A stretch of 64,000 bases of DNA from JBCDBD01 sp039184335 (GTDB lineage Bacteria; Bacteroidota; Bacteroidia; Flavobacteriales; Flavobacteriaceae), in assembly GCA_039184335.1 (NCBI GenBank), contig JBCDBD010000008.1, positions 1 to 64,000 on the forward strand, read 5' to 3'. Position numbers and translations under genes: made by a program. Below the pieces are notes generated by a model. That model did not search any database. It saw only the letters and a program-made list of their open reading frames with translations, and was not told the DNA's origin. Position 1 is the stretch's first letter. Each line of letters begins with the position of its first letter. Shown here in pieces: positions 34,348 through 43,960 of this stretch.

Positions 34348-35430
34348 ATGGAAAATTCAAGTCAATTACGAAAATGGTTAGACGATATGGCATTGCCACA
34401 TCCGTTGGTGATTGCAGGCCCATGCAGTGCAGAAACTGAGGGCCAAGTACTGAAAATAGCCCATGAACTTAAAGATACCGATGTCAATTATTACCGTGCG
34501 GGTATATGGAAACCGCGTACTCGTCCTGGAAATTTTGAGGGTGTGGGGGCCATAGGGCTGAAATGGCTACAGAAAGTAAAAGCCGAAACCGGTTTAAAAA
34601 CTGCCACTGAAGTAGCAAACAAGACCCATGTTGACCTAGCCTTGGAACATGATGTGGATTTGCTTTGGATCGGTGCTCGGTCTACGGTGAGTCCCTTTAT
34701 CGTTCAAGATATCGCTGACGCTTTACAAGGAACAGACAAAATTGTTTTGATCAAGAATCCGGTAAATCCTGATCTGTCATTATGGTTGGGAGCCGTAGAA
34801 CGGTTTTACAAGGCAGGCATTAAAAAATTAGGGGTCATACACCGTGGTTTTTCTACGTATGAAAAAACGAAGTACCGCAATATTCCTGAATGGCAGTTGG
34901 CGATCGAACTGCAAACCCGGTTTCCCGATTTACCATTGATCAATGATCCCAGCCATATCACAGGCAAGCGCGATATGATTTTTGATGTATCGCAGACCGC
35001 ATTGGATCTGAACTTTGATGGTTTGATGATAGAAACGCACCATGACCCAGATAACGCCTGGAGTGATGCTGCACAGCAAGTAACCCCTAAAAGATTGGTC
35101 CATATTATGGAAGACCTACGAATTCGAAAAGAAACCGACCAAGAGGCGGCATACAATGCCAAACTCAGTAATCTTCGTGCCCAAATTGATGTCATTGATA
35201 ATCAATTGATAGATATACTCGGTAAGCGAATGAAAGTTTCAGATGGCATTGGTGAGTTGAAAAAGCAGCGCAATGTTGCTGTTTTGCAGACAAATAGATG
35301 GAACGCTATTCTGGGCAACATGATTTTAGAGGGAGAATCCAAGGGATTAAGTGAAGAATTCGTATTACGGATGTTCAAGGCCATTCACCAAGAATCAATC
35401 AATCATCAAGAGAAGATCATCAACGCATGA
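34348..35430 (+). CDS. Bifunctional DAHP synthase / chorismate mutase
   Basis: 360-residue fusion. Residues about 10-265: 3-deoxy-7-phosphoheptulonate synthase of the KDO8P-like type I-beta class (VIAGPCSAETEGQ, YRAGIWKPRTRPGNFEG, LWIGARSTVSP, INDPSHITGKR). Residues about 275-360: AroQ-class chorismate mutase (LRAQIDVIDNQLIDILGKRMKVSDGIGELKK). It therefore catalyses the first step of the shikimate pathway and the committed step to Phe/Tyr; the mutase part may give feedback regulation. Last gene of the attenuator-controlled operon. Confidence 0.94.
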   Translation: MENSSQLRKWLDDMALPHPLVIAGPCSAETEGQVLKIAHELKDTDVNYYRAGIWKPRTRPGNFEGVGAIGLKWLQKVKAETGLKTATEVANKTHVDLALEHDVDLLWIGARSTVSPFIVQDIADALQGTDKIVLIKNPVNPDLSLWLGAVERFYKAGIKKLGVIHRGFSTYEKTKYRNIPEWQLAIELQTRFPDLPLINDPSHITGKRDMIFDVSQTALDLNFDGLMIETHHDPDNAWSDAAQQVTPKRLVHIMEDLRIRKETDQEAAYNAKLSNLRAQIDVIDNQLIDILGKRMKVSDGIGELKKQRNVAVLQTNRWNAILGNMILEGESKGLSEEFVLRMFKAIHQESINHQEKIINA

Positions 35431-35438
35431 CTGTGGGG

Positions 35439-35511
35439 ATAAAAGAAGTTATGCCGGTCTTATGTCGGCAAATAGGGTGTGAGATTGGCATGTTGTAAGT
35501 TCTTCTTTTAT
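35439..35511 (+). other. Long hairpin in the 3' region of the aromatic operon
   Basis: ATAAAAGAAG (35439-35448) is complementary to CTTCTTTTAT (35502-35511), enclosing a smaller TGCCG/CGGCA hairpin. There is no U-run, so it may be an mRNA-stabilising structure rather than a terminator. Otherwise 35431-35587 is empty. Confidence 0.35.
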
Positions 35512-35587
35512 TCCGAAGCTATTGTGAATGTTTTTTATTTTAGTGTAACAAATGGTTCAGTGTGTCATCTTTTCAAAAAACACTACG

Positions 35588-36262
35588 ATGAAAACTATTG
35601 TTACAATTTGCGTTGCACTTATTGCCTTTACTTCTTTTTCACAACGGATTATTGATACCGAAGTTGGGGAATTCAATAAGATCAAGGTCTTCGACTTGAT
35701 TGAAGTAAACCTGATCCAATCCGATGAAAATAGAATATTAATCAAAGGCTGGAATGTTGACGATATCAAGTGGGTCAACAAAAATGGAACGCTCAAACTA
35801 AGAATGCAATTGGATAGAAAGTTTCGGGGTGAAGACACCCTGATTGAAGTCCATTACACCAATTTAAATGTAATTGACGGTAATGAAGGTGCCCAGATTA
35901 CGTGTAACGAGTTGGTTGAAAAAAGCAGCATCGAACTGCGTGCCCAAGAAGGTGCACGAATCAGGATCGGAATGGATGTGGATTATGCAGATGTTCGTGC
36001 GGTAACGGGTGGCATTGTTGAGGCTTCGGGCTTGGCAAAAAATCAGACCATTGTGTTGAATACGGGAGGTATCTTTGATGGTAGGGAGTTGCGCACCTCT
36101 AATGCAGATGTAAAGATTACCGCAGCTGGTGAAGCTGAGGTTTTTGCTTCAGACCGCATCGATATCAATGTCAAGGCTGGAGGTGATGTGCGGGTATATG
36201 GCAATCCTAAAGAAGTGAACAAGAGCACTTTTGCAGGGGGAAGAATATTTTTTATAGATTAG
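35588..36262 (+). CDS. Secreted GIN-domain (DUF2807) protein
   Basis: 224-residue protein with signal peptide (MKTIVTICVALIAFTSFSQ) followed by a DUF2807/head-GIN beta-helix-like region (FNKIKVFDLIEVNLIQSDENR, then DGNEGAQITCNEL and FASDRIDINVKAGGDV). No lipobox, unlike the paralogue at 28252. Function unknown. ATG 35588 gives the signal directly; the 35552 in-frame start would bury it. Confidence 0.85.
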   Translation: MKTIVTICVALIAFTSFSQRIIDTEVGEFNKIKVFDLIEVNLIQSDENRILIKGWNVDDIKWVNKNGTLKLRMQLDRKFRGEDTLIEVHYTNLNVIDGNEGAQITCNELVEKSSIELRAQEGARIRIGMDVDYADVRAVTGGIVEASGLAKNQTIVLNTGGIFDGRELRTSNADVKITAAGEAEVFASDRIDINVKAGGDVRVYGNPKEVNKSTFAGGRIFFID

Positions 36263-36276
36263 GATGTTTGTAGAAT

Positions 36277-36306
36277 AAAAAAAAGGGCCCGGTCATGACC
36301 GGGCCC
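36277..36306 (-). terminator. Strong terminator for the 36316-36756 gene (also opposes the + strand)
   Basis: GGGCCCGGTCATGACCGGGCCC at 36285-36306 is a perfect 22-nt palindrome. On the minus strand it is followed by eight U (the A-run 36277-36284); on the plus strand it lacks a U-run but would still fold after the GIN gene. Confidence 0.88.
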
Positions 36307-36315
36307 TGTTGCATA

Positions 36316-36756
36316 CTATTTTTTAAAGTAATAGCGGGTAATAAATATTCCCTTTCCATCGCCTTTTCCCCCTTCACTTTCAACAGCACTACTGACAAAT
36401 ACCAATTCCCATCCCTCTGCAACCATATCATTGATCATTGATGTGATCAATGCATCATTGGCCGCAATGTTTTGAAAACGAATACCTCCAAGATTATAGA
36501 AGTTCAATAGCTTGGTCTCTGCAAAATTCTTTACACGGATATCACCACGATCAGATTTGTTTCTGGTATTGTCTTCTTCAGTCTGAACACTGGTGTATTC
36601 CTTATAATCCTTGTCTTCTAAGGCATTGACGATTCTAGACCTTCCCAATCCGTTCGGTACAATTGACTCAACACTGGTGATGACCTTGTACTGTTGCGCT
36701 TTGGCGTCAATTGTGGCAACCAATGCGATGAGAGCGATAAAAATGATTTTTTTCAT
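36316..36756 (-). CDS. Secreted small protein of unknown function (DUF4177-like C-terminus)
   Basis: 146-residue protein with signal peptide (IIFIALIALVATIDAKAQ). The C-terminal part INDMVAEGWELVFVSSAVES followed by FITRYYFKK resembles DUF4177-type small domains (GWELV then a closing strand). No catalytic motif. It is monocistronic, ending at a strong terminator, and is divergent from rsgA. Confidence 0.75.
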   Translation of the reverse strand: MKKIIFIALIALVATIDAKAQQYKVITSVESIVPNGLGRSRIVNALEDKDYKEYTSVQTEEDNTRNKSDRGDIRVKNFAETKLLNFYNLGGIRFQNIAANDALITSMINDMVAEGWELVFVSSAVESEGGKGDGKGIFITRYYFKK

Positions 36757-36861
36757 AATGGTTTTGTATTAGTTTTTAATTCATATCAATGTTAAAACGA
36801 AAAGGTAGAAAAGAAAATTGTTTCTTTGTGATTGTATAAATTGTTATCAACAAAGCATTTA

Positions 36862-37815
36862 ATGCGTGGCACAGTATATAAATCAACAGGCAGTTGGTAT
36901 ACCGTAAAATCTGAACAAGGTGACTTTTACCAATGCCGTATCAAGGGCAAGTTTCGTATTAAGGGCATTAAAAGTACAAACCCCCTTGCCGTTGGTGACA
37001 ATGTTGTCTTTACATTGGAAACTATAGGGGATGAAACGGTGGGTACCATTTCGCAAATTGTTGATAGAAAGAATTACATCATAAGAAAATCGGTCAATCT
37101 TTCTAAACAGACCCACATTATTGCAGCCAATCTAGATCAGGTTTTCTTGATGGTCACGTTGTTCAATCCGACAACATTTACCAGTTTTATTGACCGTTTT
37201 TTAGTAACTGCCGAAGCATATGATATTCCTGTCGTTTTGTTGTTCAATAAGATCGATACCTATGATAGCGATGAGATGGTCGAAGTTGATTATCTGGTTC
37301 AATTGTACCGGCAAATCGGATATGTCTGCATGGAAACCTCTGCGGTATCTGGAAAAAATGTAGCATCTGTAAAGGAGTTGATGAAAAATAAGACAAGCAT
37401 GTTCTCTGGCAATTCAGGCGTAGGGAAGTCTACTTTGATCAATACCTTGCAACCAGGTTTACAGTTAAAGACCTCAGAAATATCGGAACAGCATTTACAA
37501 GGGCAACATACCACCACCTTTGCTGAAATGTACGACCTGTCTTTTGGGGCTCGAATTATCGATACCCCAGGTATTCGTGGTTTTGGTATTGTTGATATGG
37601 AAAAAGATGAGATCGGGGATTATTTTCCTGAATTCTTTAAGTTGAAATCAGCATGTAAGTTCAATAACTGCCTACACTTAGATGAGCCAAAATGCGCGAT
37701 TAAAGAAGCACTGCAAAACAATGAGGTTTCATGGAGCAGATATCGCAGTTATGTGCAAATGGTGACAGGCGAAGAAGAAAATTATCGTATGGACATCTAT
37801 AAGGAAAATAGATGA
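36862..37815 (+). CDS. rsgA: Small-ribosomal-subunit biogenesis GTPase
   Basis: 317-residue circularly permuted GTPase acting in late 30S maturation. N-terminal OB fold (MRGTVYKSTGSWYTVKSE), then G4 LLFNKID, G5 TSAVSGKN, G1 SGNSGVGKSTLIN, G3 DTPGIRGF, and the C-terminal zinc site CKFNNCLHLDEPKC. ATG 36862 starts the OB fold in the usual way. Overlaps dtd by 4 nt. Confidence 0.95.
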   Translation: MRGTVYKSTGSWYTVKSEQGDFYQCRIKGKFRIKGIKSTNPLAVGDNVVFTLETIGDETVGTISQIVDRKNYIIRKSVNLSKQTHIIAANLDQVFLMVTLFNPTTFTSFIDRFLVTAEAYDIPVVLLFNKIDTYDSDEMVEVDYLVQLYRQIGYVCMETSAVSGKNVASVKELMKNKTSMFSGNSGVGKSTLINTLQPGLQLKTSEISEQHLQGQHTTTFAEMYDLSFGARIIDTPGIRGFGIVDMEKDEIGDYFPEFFKLKSACKFNNCLHLDEPKCAIKEALQNNEVSWSRYRSYVQMVTGEEENYRMDIYKENR

Positions 37816-38264
37816 GGGTGGTCATTCAACGGGTTTCCAGGGCAAGTGTCGCTGTTGGGGGAACAATAGTATCCAGCATTGGTAAGGGATTGCTCGTTCT
37901 TTTAGGCATTGAGGAGACCGACAATCAAGATGAGTGCAAATGGCTGTCGAATAAAATTGTCAACCTCCGTATTTTCAACGATACAGAGGGCATCATGAAT
38001 CGTTCGGTCAAAGATGAAAATGGCGATGTTATCGTAGTCAGCCAATTTACACTCCATGCTGCTACCAAAAAAGGCAATCGCCCTTCATATATCAAGGCAG
38101 CTAAACCTGGGCTCGCGGTTCCACTTTACAAAGGGTTCATTGATCAGTTGCAAATAGATTTAGGTAGAAAAGTTGGTGCTGGTATCTTTGGTGCTGATAT
38201 GAAGGTAGAATTGTTGAATGATGGCCCAGTTACCATTATCATCGATACTAAAAACAAAGAATAA
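37812..38264 (+). CDS. dtd: D-aminoacyl-tRNA deacylase
   Basis: 150-residue enzyme that removes D-amino acids (classically D-Tyr) mischarged on tRNA. Starts MRVVIQRVSRASV; VSQFTLHAATKKGNRPSY carries the catalytic SQ-type site and the GNRPSY segment replaces the GP-motif neighbourhood; the C-terminus GADMKVELLNDGPVTIIID is typical. ATGA overlap with rsgA indicates coupling. Confidence 0.93.
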   Translation: MRVVIQRVSRASVAVGGTIVSSIGKGLLVLLGIEETDNQDECKWLSNKIVNLRIFNDTEGIMNRSVKDENGDVIVVSQFTLHAATKKGNRPSYIKAAKPGLAVPLYKGFIDQLQIDLGRKVGAGIFGADMKVELLNDGPVTIIIDTKNKE

Positions 38265-38346
38265 ATTATTTTGTCGATTTATCATTTCATTTTGTAAGAA
38301 AATTATTTTTTTTGCGTTTCATTTTTACTTTGACCAAACCAAATTT

Positions 38347-40245
38347 ATGCGATATTTTATAGCGGCTTTGCTGTTATTGATAAGCCCCCTAAGAGCTCAA
38401 GAATTAGAGATAGCATACAATTCCATTCCAGATCGACTTCTAGAAAATGCAGATGCCGTGGTTCGATTAGACAATATGGAAGTTATCGTTACCGATTATA
38501 ATGCCATGATCGTCACAGCTACAAGGGCTGTCACCGTTTTGAACGAAAATGGGAATAAGTATGTGCACGCCTATGCTTATTATGACGATAATCAAAAAAT
38601 AACCGATTTAAGTGCAGTTGTCTACAATCATAATGGCAGTGAAATCGAAAAGTTCAAAGAGCGTGATTTTTTGGATCATAGTGCATCAGGTGATGCGACG
38701 TTGTATTCAGATGACCGTGTGAAATACCTTAGATATACGCCAATATCATACCCTTACACAATAATTTTTAAAAAGGCATACAAGACACCAGATACCGCAT
38801 TTCTACCGAATTGGTACTTTTTAGATGGTTATGGTGTAAGTACACAGAAGAGCGAGTATACTTTGCATGTGCAATGTGAAGTGCCTTTTCGCTTTAAGGA
38901 AAATAATTTGGAAGCGTTTGGCGTTCAGGGCGAACATTCTGAAAAAAGGCGATACTATCATGCTGAAAATATATCGGCAATCAAGAGAGAACCCTATGCT
39001 CCAAGTTTTTCAGAGTTCTCACCGAATGTGAGATTTGCACTGGAAAAATTCCATCTCAAAGGAGTCGACGGCCAGGCCAAAAATTGGGAAGAGTTCGGTA
39101 AGTGGATTTACACATCGCTATTGACCGGACAAGACGAATTGGATGAGGCAACCATACTTAAAATCAAAGAATTGGTTTCAGGTGTTGATGATCCTAAGGA
39201 AAAAGTCAAAAGAATATATGGGTATGTGCAGAATAATACGCGATATATAAGTGTACAACTGGGCATAGGTGGTTGGAAACCAATAAGTGCAAGAGAGGTC
39301 GATCGTGTCAAATACGGAGATTGTAAAGGATTGACCAATTATACAAAAGCCCTGTTAAAAGAAGTGGGTATTGAATCTTTTTACACAGTGGTATATGCAG
39401 ACTCACCCCGTAGGGATATTGACCCAGATTTTCCAGCACTCCAAGGCAACCATGCCTTTTTAAATGTTCCGTTGGCAGATGAAGAACTTTGGTTGGAATG
39501 CACGAGTCAAGAAGTACCTGTCAATTATTTGGGAACGTTTACCGACAACCGTTATGTGTTAAAGGTAACGGCCCAAGGAGGAAAATTGGTAAAGACCGGA
39601 AAATATGAAGATGTCCAAAACTTTCAATCGACCAAAGCAAATCTGACAGTTGATGAAGCGGGAGCCATACAAGCGAAAGTGACCATAGCCTCAAAGGGAA
39701 TCAAGTACAACCAAAAATACCGTTTGGTAAAAAAGAAGTCTGAAGAAATAGAAACACATTATAAGGAATATTGGGATTACGTCAACAACCTTAAAATTCA
39801 ATACGTTGATTTTCAAAATAATAAAGATGGTATTGAGTTGGTCGAAAAAGTGCAAGTAAAAGCAGAAAATTACATATCAAATGCCGGTGGAAAATGGCTT
39901 TTTTCGCCAAATATGTTCAATAGAAACCAGTATGTTCCCAAGCGAACACGCCAGAGAAAAAATAGCGTTGTTGTGCAACGGGGCTATTTAGACGAAGATG
40001 AGTTTGTCATTACATTGCCATCAAATATTAGGGTGGAGACGTTACTGCCCCCCCAAGAGTTAACTACCGATTTTGGGGAGTATAAAATTGAAATGGAAAA
40101 AATATCAGCAACTGAAATTCGCTACAAAAGGAGGCTGTTGATAAAATCCGGTATTTTTCCAAAAGAGCGATATGACGAATTTCGAGAGTTTAGAAAAAAA
40201 GTTGCAAGAAGCGACAACAGTAAAATAGTATTGATTAAAACCTAA
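38347..40245 (+). CDS. DUF3857/transglutaminase-like secreted protein, copy 1
   Basis: 632-residue protein with signal peptide (FIAALLLLISPLRAQ). Residues about 45-220 form DUF3857, about 265-370 a transglutaminase-like domain, then a DUF3858-like C-terminal part. The papain-type Cys is kept in YGDCKGLTNY and the His in QGNHAFLNV; the third position reads LWLECT. So it may be a protease-like enzyme in the periplasm. ATG 38347 gives the signal peptide; an in-frame extension overlaps dtd. Followed 8 nt later by a paralogue. Confidence 0.85.
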   Translation: MRYFIAALLLLISPLRAQELEIAYNSIPDRLLENADAVVRLDNMEVIVTDYNAMIVTATRAVTVLNENGNKYVHAYAYYDDNQKITDLSAVVYNHNGSEIEKFKERDFLDHSASGDATLYSDDRVKYLRYTPISYPYTIIFKKAYKTPDTAFLPNWYFLDGYGVSTQKSEYTLHVQCEVPFRFKENNLEAFGVQGEHSEKRRYYHAENISAIKREPYAPSFSEFSPNVRFALEKFHLKGVDGQAKNWEEFGKWIYTSLLTGQDELDEATILKIKELVSGVDDPKEKVKRIYGYVQNNTRYISVQLGIGGWKPISAREVDRVKYGDCKGLTNYTKALLKEVGIESFYTVVYADSPRRDIDPDFPALQGNHAFLNVPLADEELWLECTSQEVPVNYLGTFTDNRYVLKVTAQGGKLVKTGKYEDVQNFQSTKANLTVDEAGAIQAKVTIASKGIKYNQKYRLVKKKSEEIETHYKEYWDYVNNLKIQYVDFQNNKDGIELVEKVQVKAENYISNAGGKWLFSPNMFNRNQYVPKRTRQRKNSVVVQRGYLDEDEFVITLPSNIRVETLLPPQELTTDFGEYKIEMEKISATEIRYKRRLLIKSGIFPKERYDEFREFRKKVARSDNSKIVLIKT

Positions 40246-40253
40246 AATGATAT

Positions 40254-42269
40254 ATGAGAGTCAAAATCCTTCCATTTTTTTTGTTTGCCGTTTTATACAT
40301 AACGGCCCAGGAAAATAATTTCAAGTTCCGAAAAGTGAGTAAAGACGAGGTTGCACAAGTGGAGCACCCTTTGGAAAAAGATGCCGAAGCCGCCATTCTC
40401 TATAAAAAAGAACGTGTTTATTACGATTATGACGGCAGCAACGGTTTTCGAATTATAAGGAATGTGCATCACCGAATCAAAATTTACGATAAATCCGGTT
40501 TGGATTGGGGCACCGTTAACGTGTCGTTGTACACCTCACAAAATGGTGAGGAGACTATTTCTTCAGTAAAGGGATACACGTATAACCTTGAAAATGGGAA
40601 GGTGGTTGAGACAAAACTTAAAAAGGAGGGTATTTTTAAAGAGAAAGTCAATAAGTACCGTAATAAGACTTCGATAGCAATGCCCAATGTCAAAGAGGGC
40701 AGTGTCATAGAACTGGAATATAAAATAATCTCTGACTTTGTCACAAATATTGATGATTTTCAGTTTCAATATGGTATTCCGATAAATAAGGTAGAGGTGA
40801 GTGTAGAAATTCCAGAGTATTTTGTGTTCAAGAGACATGGTAAAGGCTATTATCCAATAGACTTAAAACAATCTACAAGAACCAGAAAGGTGAACGTGGT
40901 TTACAAAGAAAAAAACCAAAACACGGTTGTTGGAGGGCCTACCAAGAGCAATTTGGGCACTTGGGACTTTTCTGAAAATATATATGAGGTGAATGTCAGC
41001 AATATTCCTTCACTCAAAGAAGTGGTATATACTGACAACATCAATAACTATAGAAGTGCCATTAAGTTTGAGTTGGCGTCTACGCGATTCCCAAACAGAC
41101 CCTACAAAAACTACAGTCTTTCATGGGAAGATGTTGCAGCATCCATTTACAAGTTCGATGATTTTGGTGGGGAGTTGAAGAAGACCAGATTGGTCAAAGA
41201 TTATGTAGATGGCATGAAAGGGCAAAGTCAAAGTAAATCAGAAATGCTTCAGCAGATATATGACTACATAAAAAATAACATAACCTGGAACAACTATTAT
41301 GGCGTATTTTGTGAGAATGGCATAAAAAAGACATTGGATGAAAAAACAGGTAATGTTGCCGACATCAATCTTACGCTTGTCACTATGCTCAGATATGCCG
41401 GCTTTGATGCAAATCCTGTACTTGTAAGCACAAAGTCACATGGAATACCCTTATTTCCGACAAGGGAAGGCTTTAACTATGTGATTGCCGCCGTAAATAC
41501 GGGTCAAAGTACAGTGTTGCTGGATGCAACGGAAAAAATGGGCGCTATTGGAATTTTGCCGCCGAGGGCAATGAACTGGAAAGGCAGATTGATCAAGAAA
41601 GAAGGGACTTCTGTTGAAATTGACCTAACTCCTAAAGAATTGGCAAAAGAATTGGTTTTCATGAATGCCAGTATTTTGGAAGACGGTTCAGTAGCAGGCA
41701 AGGTAAGGAAGCAACTCACCCATAATTATGCGTATGACTATCGCGAATCACACAAGGGGGAAACTTGGGACGAGATCATGGATGGTATGGAAGAAAGGTA
41801 TTTAGATATTGAAGTGAATGATCTCGAACTTAAAAATGAGAAAGAATGCAACAAGCCATTGGTGGAGTCATGTTCTTTTTCAAGAGAAAACCAAGCCGAA
41901 ATAATTGCGGGCAAGATTTATTTTAGACCTGCCCTTTTTATGGCGTTGAATGAAAACCCCTTTAAATTGGAGCAGCGGGAATATCCAGTTGACTTTAGCT
42001 ATCCACAGTCTAAAAGATTAACAGTCAATTTCATGCTTCCAGAAGGGTATCAGATAGAATCGGCCCCTGAAAGTAAAGCTATTGGATTGCCTGACGGTCT
42101 TGGCACTTTTAAATATGTCATTAAGCAAAACGGAAGTCAATTGCAATTCAATTGCCAAACCGATATCAATAGGGCTATCATTCCACCCAATTACTACGAA
42201 TCTTTGAAGGAATTCTATGATCAGATGCTGGTGAAACAAACAGAACAAGTAGTTTTGTCAAAAATTTAG
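40254..42269 (+). CDS. DUF3857/transglutaminase-like secreted protein, copy 2 (probably inactive)
   Basis: 671-residue paralogue of the preceding gene with signal peptide (ILPFFLFAVLYITAQ), DUF3857 and transglutaminase-like regions. Where copy 1 has GDCKGLTN this protein has GNVADINL, so the Cys is Ala; where copy 1 has NHAFLNV it has FNYVIAAV, so the His is missing too. The Asp of LLDATE is kept. It may be a structural or binding partner of copy 1. The mazG-like gene follows after 2 nt. Confidence 0.85.
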   Translation: MRVKILPFFLFAVLYITAQENNFKFRKVSKDEVAQVEHPLEKDAEAAILYKKERVYYDYDGSNGFRIIRNVHHRIKIYDKSGLDWGTVNVSLYTSQNGEETISSVKGYTYNLENGKVVETKLKKEGIFKEKVNKYRNKTSIAMPNVKEGSVIELEYKIISDFVTNIDDFQFQYGIPINKVEVSVEIPEYFVFKRHGKGYYPIDLKQSTRTRKVNVVYKEKNQNTVVGGPTKSNLGTWDFSENIYEVNVSNIPSLKEVVYTDNINNYRSAIKFELASTRFPNRPYKNYSLSWEDVAASIYKFDDFGGELKKTRLVKDYVDGMKGQSQSKSEMLQQIYDYIKNNITWNNYYGVFCENGIKKTLDEKTGNVADINLTLVTMLRYAGFDANPVLVSTKSHGIPLFPTREGFNYVIAAVNTGQSTVLLDATEKMGAIGILPPRAMNWKGRLIKKEGTSVEIDLTPKELAKELVFMNASILEDGSVAGKVRKQLTHNYAYDYRESHKGETWDEIMDGMEERYLDIEVNDLELKNEKECNKPLVESCSFSRENQAEIIAGKIYFRPALFMALNENPFKLEQREYPVDFSYPQSKRLTVNFMLPEGYQIESAPESKAIGLPDGLGTFKYVIKQNGSQLQFNCQTDINRAIIPPNYYESLKEFYDQMLVKQTEQVVLSKI

Positions 42270-42271
42270 GC

Positions 42272-42598
42272 ATGAACATACAAAACGCCCAACAAGCTGT
42301 TGATACGTGGATCAAGGCCCATGGCGTGCGCTACTTCAATGAACTTACCAACATGGCACAGTTGACCGAAGAAGTAGGCGAAGTGGCACGTATCATAGCT
42401 CGAAGGTATGGCGAACAAAGTGAGAAACCGTCGGACAAACAAAAGAATTTGGGCGAAGAATTGGCCGATGTACTTTTTGTGGTGCTTTGTTTGGCCAATC
42501 AAACAGGTGTAGATCTACAACAAGCTTTTGATGAAAAATTGGCAGTCAAAACAAGGCGTGATCATGATCGACATCAAAACAACAAAAAGCTCAAATAG
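42272..42598 (+). CDS. MazG-like nucleotide pyrophosphohydrolase
   Basis: 108-residue all-alpha NTP pyrophosphohydrolase. Metal-binding pattern E-E-x-x-E in QLTEEVGEVARII and E-x-x-D in LGEELADVLFVVL. The single-domain length is like dUTPase/MazG-type house-cleaning enzymes; nucleotide specificity is unknown. Probably the last gene of the DUF3857 transcript. Confidence 0.9.
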   Translation: MNIQNAQQAVDTWIKAHGVRYFNELTNMAQLTEEVGEVARIIARRYGEQSEKPSDKQKNLGEELADVLFVVLCLANQTGVDLQQAFDEKLAVKTRRDHDRHQNNKKLK

Positions 42599-42644
42599 GT
42601 TATATTTGGGCTTTTGTTTTTAGGTCACCCAAAATTGCACTGTA

Positions 42645-43874
42645 TTGAAACTACATCTTTCACCACCACTGACCAAAAAGCTCGATCGATCGGTAGCGAT
42701 TACAGGTTCAAAAAGTGAGACCAACCGTTTGTTGTTGTTGCAGGCACTATTTTCAGATATTTCCATTGAAAATGTTTCCAATTCAGATGATGCGCAGGTC
42801 ATGAAAAATGGGCTTGCCATTTCAAAAGGAGAGGTCGATATTCACCATGCTGGTACGGCCATGCGTTTTTTGACCGCTTATTTTGCTACACAAGAGGGGA
42901 AAGAGGTGGTTTTAACTGGTTCAGAACGAATGAAAGAGCGCCCTATTCGGGTTTTGGTCGATGCATTACATGCTTTGGGGGCTGAAATTGAATACGTTGG
43001 TGAAGATGGCTATCCACCATTAAGGATCAAGGGTAAAAAGCTTACAAAAAATGGGGTGAGCCTGTCTGCCAACATCAGTAGCCAGTATATTTCTGCATTA
43101 CTGCTGGTGGCACCGAGTTTGGCCAATGGCCTTGATATTGGATTGATTGGAAAAATAACCTCGGTACCCTATATCAAAATGACGTTGGCTTTACTTGACG
43201 AGATCGGGGTGGCAACCCGTTTTATCGACAATACCATACGTGTATTTCCCAAAAACGAAATTGCGCCCAAGCGACTTTTAGTGGAATCGGACTGGAGTGC
43301 CGCAAGTTATTTTTACAGTGTTGTAGCACTCTCGGCAATCGGGAGTGAACTCAGGCTCTCTTCATATAAACAAGGGTCACTGCAAGGTGATAGTGTATTG
43401 GCACAGATTTATGTGCATTTTGGTGTCGATACTACTTTTTCTGATGCTACGATAATCCTGACCAAGGCAAGATTTCATCAAGATGCGGTGTTCGATTATG
43501 ATCTTTCGAATGCACCGGATATTGCCCAAACCATCGCAGTCACCTGTTTTGGGTTGGGGCTTGGTTGCCATTTAACAGGATTGCATACTTTGCCCATTAA
43601 GGAAACCGATCGTTTGGCAGCCATGAAAACCGAATTGGAAAAATTTGGCGGTAAGGTTTCCATAACCGAAGCGAGTTTGACATTACGTCCTGCAACGATC
43701 GAAAGGGAAGAGGTGTCGGTCGACACCTATAACGATCATCGTATGGCCATGGCCTTTGCACCCTTGGCAATGCGGGTTTCCTTCTCGGTAAACGATGCTG
43801 GGGTGGTTTCCAAATCATATCCCGATTTTTGGAAGGACATGAAAAAAATAGGATTGGGCGTAAGGGATGAATAA
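42645..43874 (+). CDS. aroA: 3-Phosphoshikimate 1-carboxyvinyltransferase (EPSP synthase)
   Basis: 409-residue shikimate enzyme condensing shikimate-3-phosphate with PEP. Motifs: ITGSKSETNRLLLLQAL (PEP/S3P Lys-Ser), HAGTAMRFLTAYFA, SSQYISALLL, IKETDRLAAMKTEL and TYNDHRMAMAFAPL. The start is TTG 42645; no ATG or GTG is available before the first conserved motif. It is separated from the pheA operon by 7 kb and has no visible attenuator. Confidence 0.92.
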   Translation: MKLHLSPPLTKKLDRSVAITGSKSETNRLLLLQALFSDISIENVSNSDDAQVMKNGLAISKGEVDIHHAGTAMRFLTAYFATQEGKEVVLTGSERMKERPIRVLVDALHALGAEIEYVGEDGYPPLRIKGKKLTKNGVSLSANISSQYISALLLVAPSLANGLDIGLIGKITSVPYIKMTLALLDEIGVATRFIDNTIRVFPKNEIAPKRLLVESDWSAASYFYSVVALSAIGSELRLSSYKQGSLQGDSVLAQIYVHFGVDTTFSDATIILTKARFHQDAVFDYDLSNAPDIAQTIAVTCFGLGLGCHLTGLHTLPIKETDRLAAMKTELEKFGGKVSITEASLTLRPATIEREEVSVDTYNDHRMAMAFAPLAMRVSFSVNDAGVVSKSYPDFWKDMKKIGLGVRDE

Positions 43875-43898
43875 CCCAATATTTATTCCTTAAAATAC

Positions 43899-43930
43899 TT
43901 GACATCCCCCTTGGTCAAATTGTATATTTG
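43899..43930 (+). promoter_or_regulatory. Promoter for queA
   Basis: TTGACA beginning at 43899, 21 nt spacer after TTG, then TATATTTG at 43923-43930, exactly TAnnTTTG, 30 nt before the queA ATG. Confidence 0.7.
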
Positions 43931-43960
43931 CCGTCTTTAAAAAATTTATCAACAACATAC

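Noticed and set aside
35439..35511. Hairpin after the DAHP synthase gene as a normal terminator
   Set aside because: It has a 53-nt loop and no U-run, so it is reported only as a structured region.
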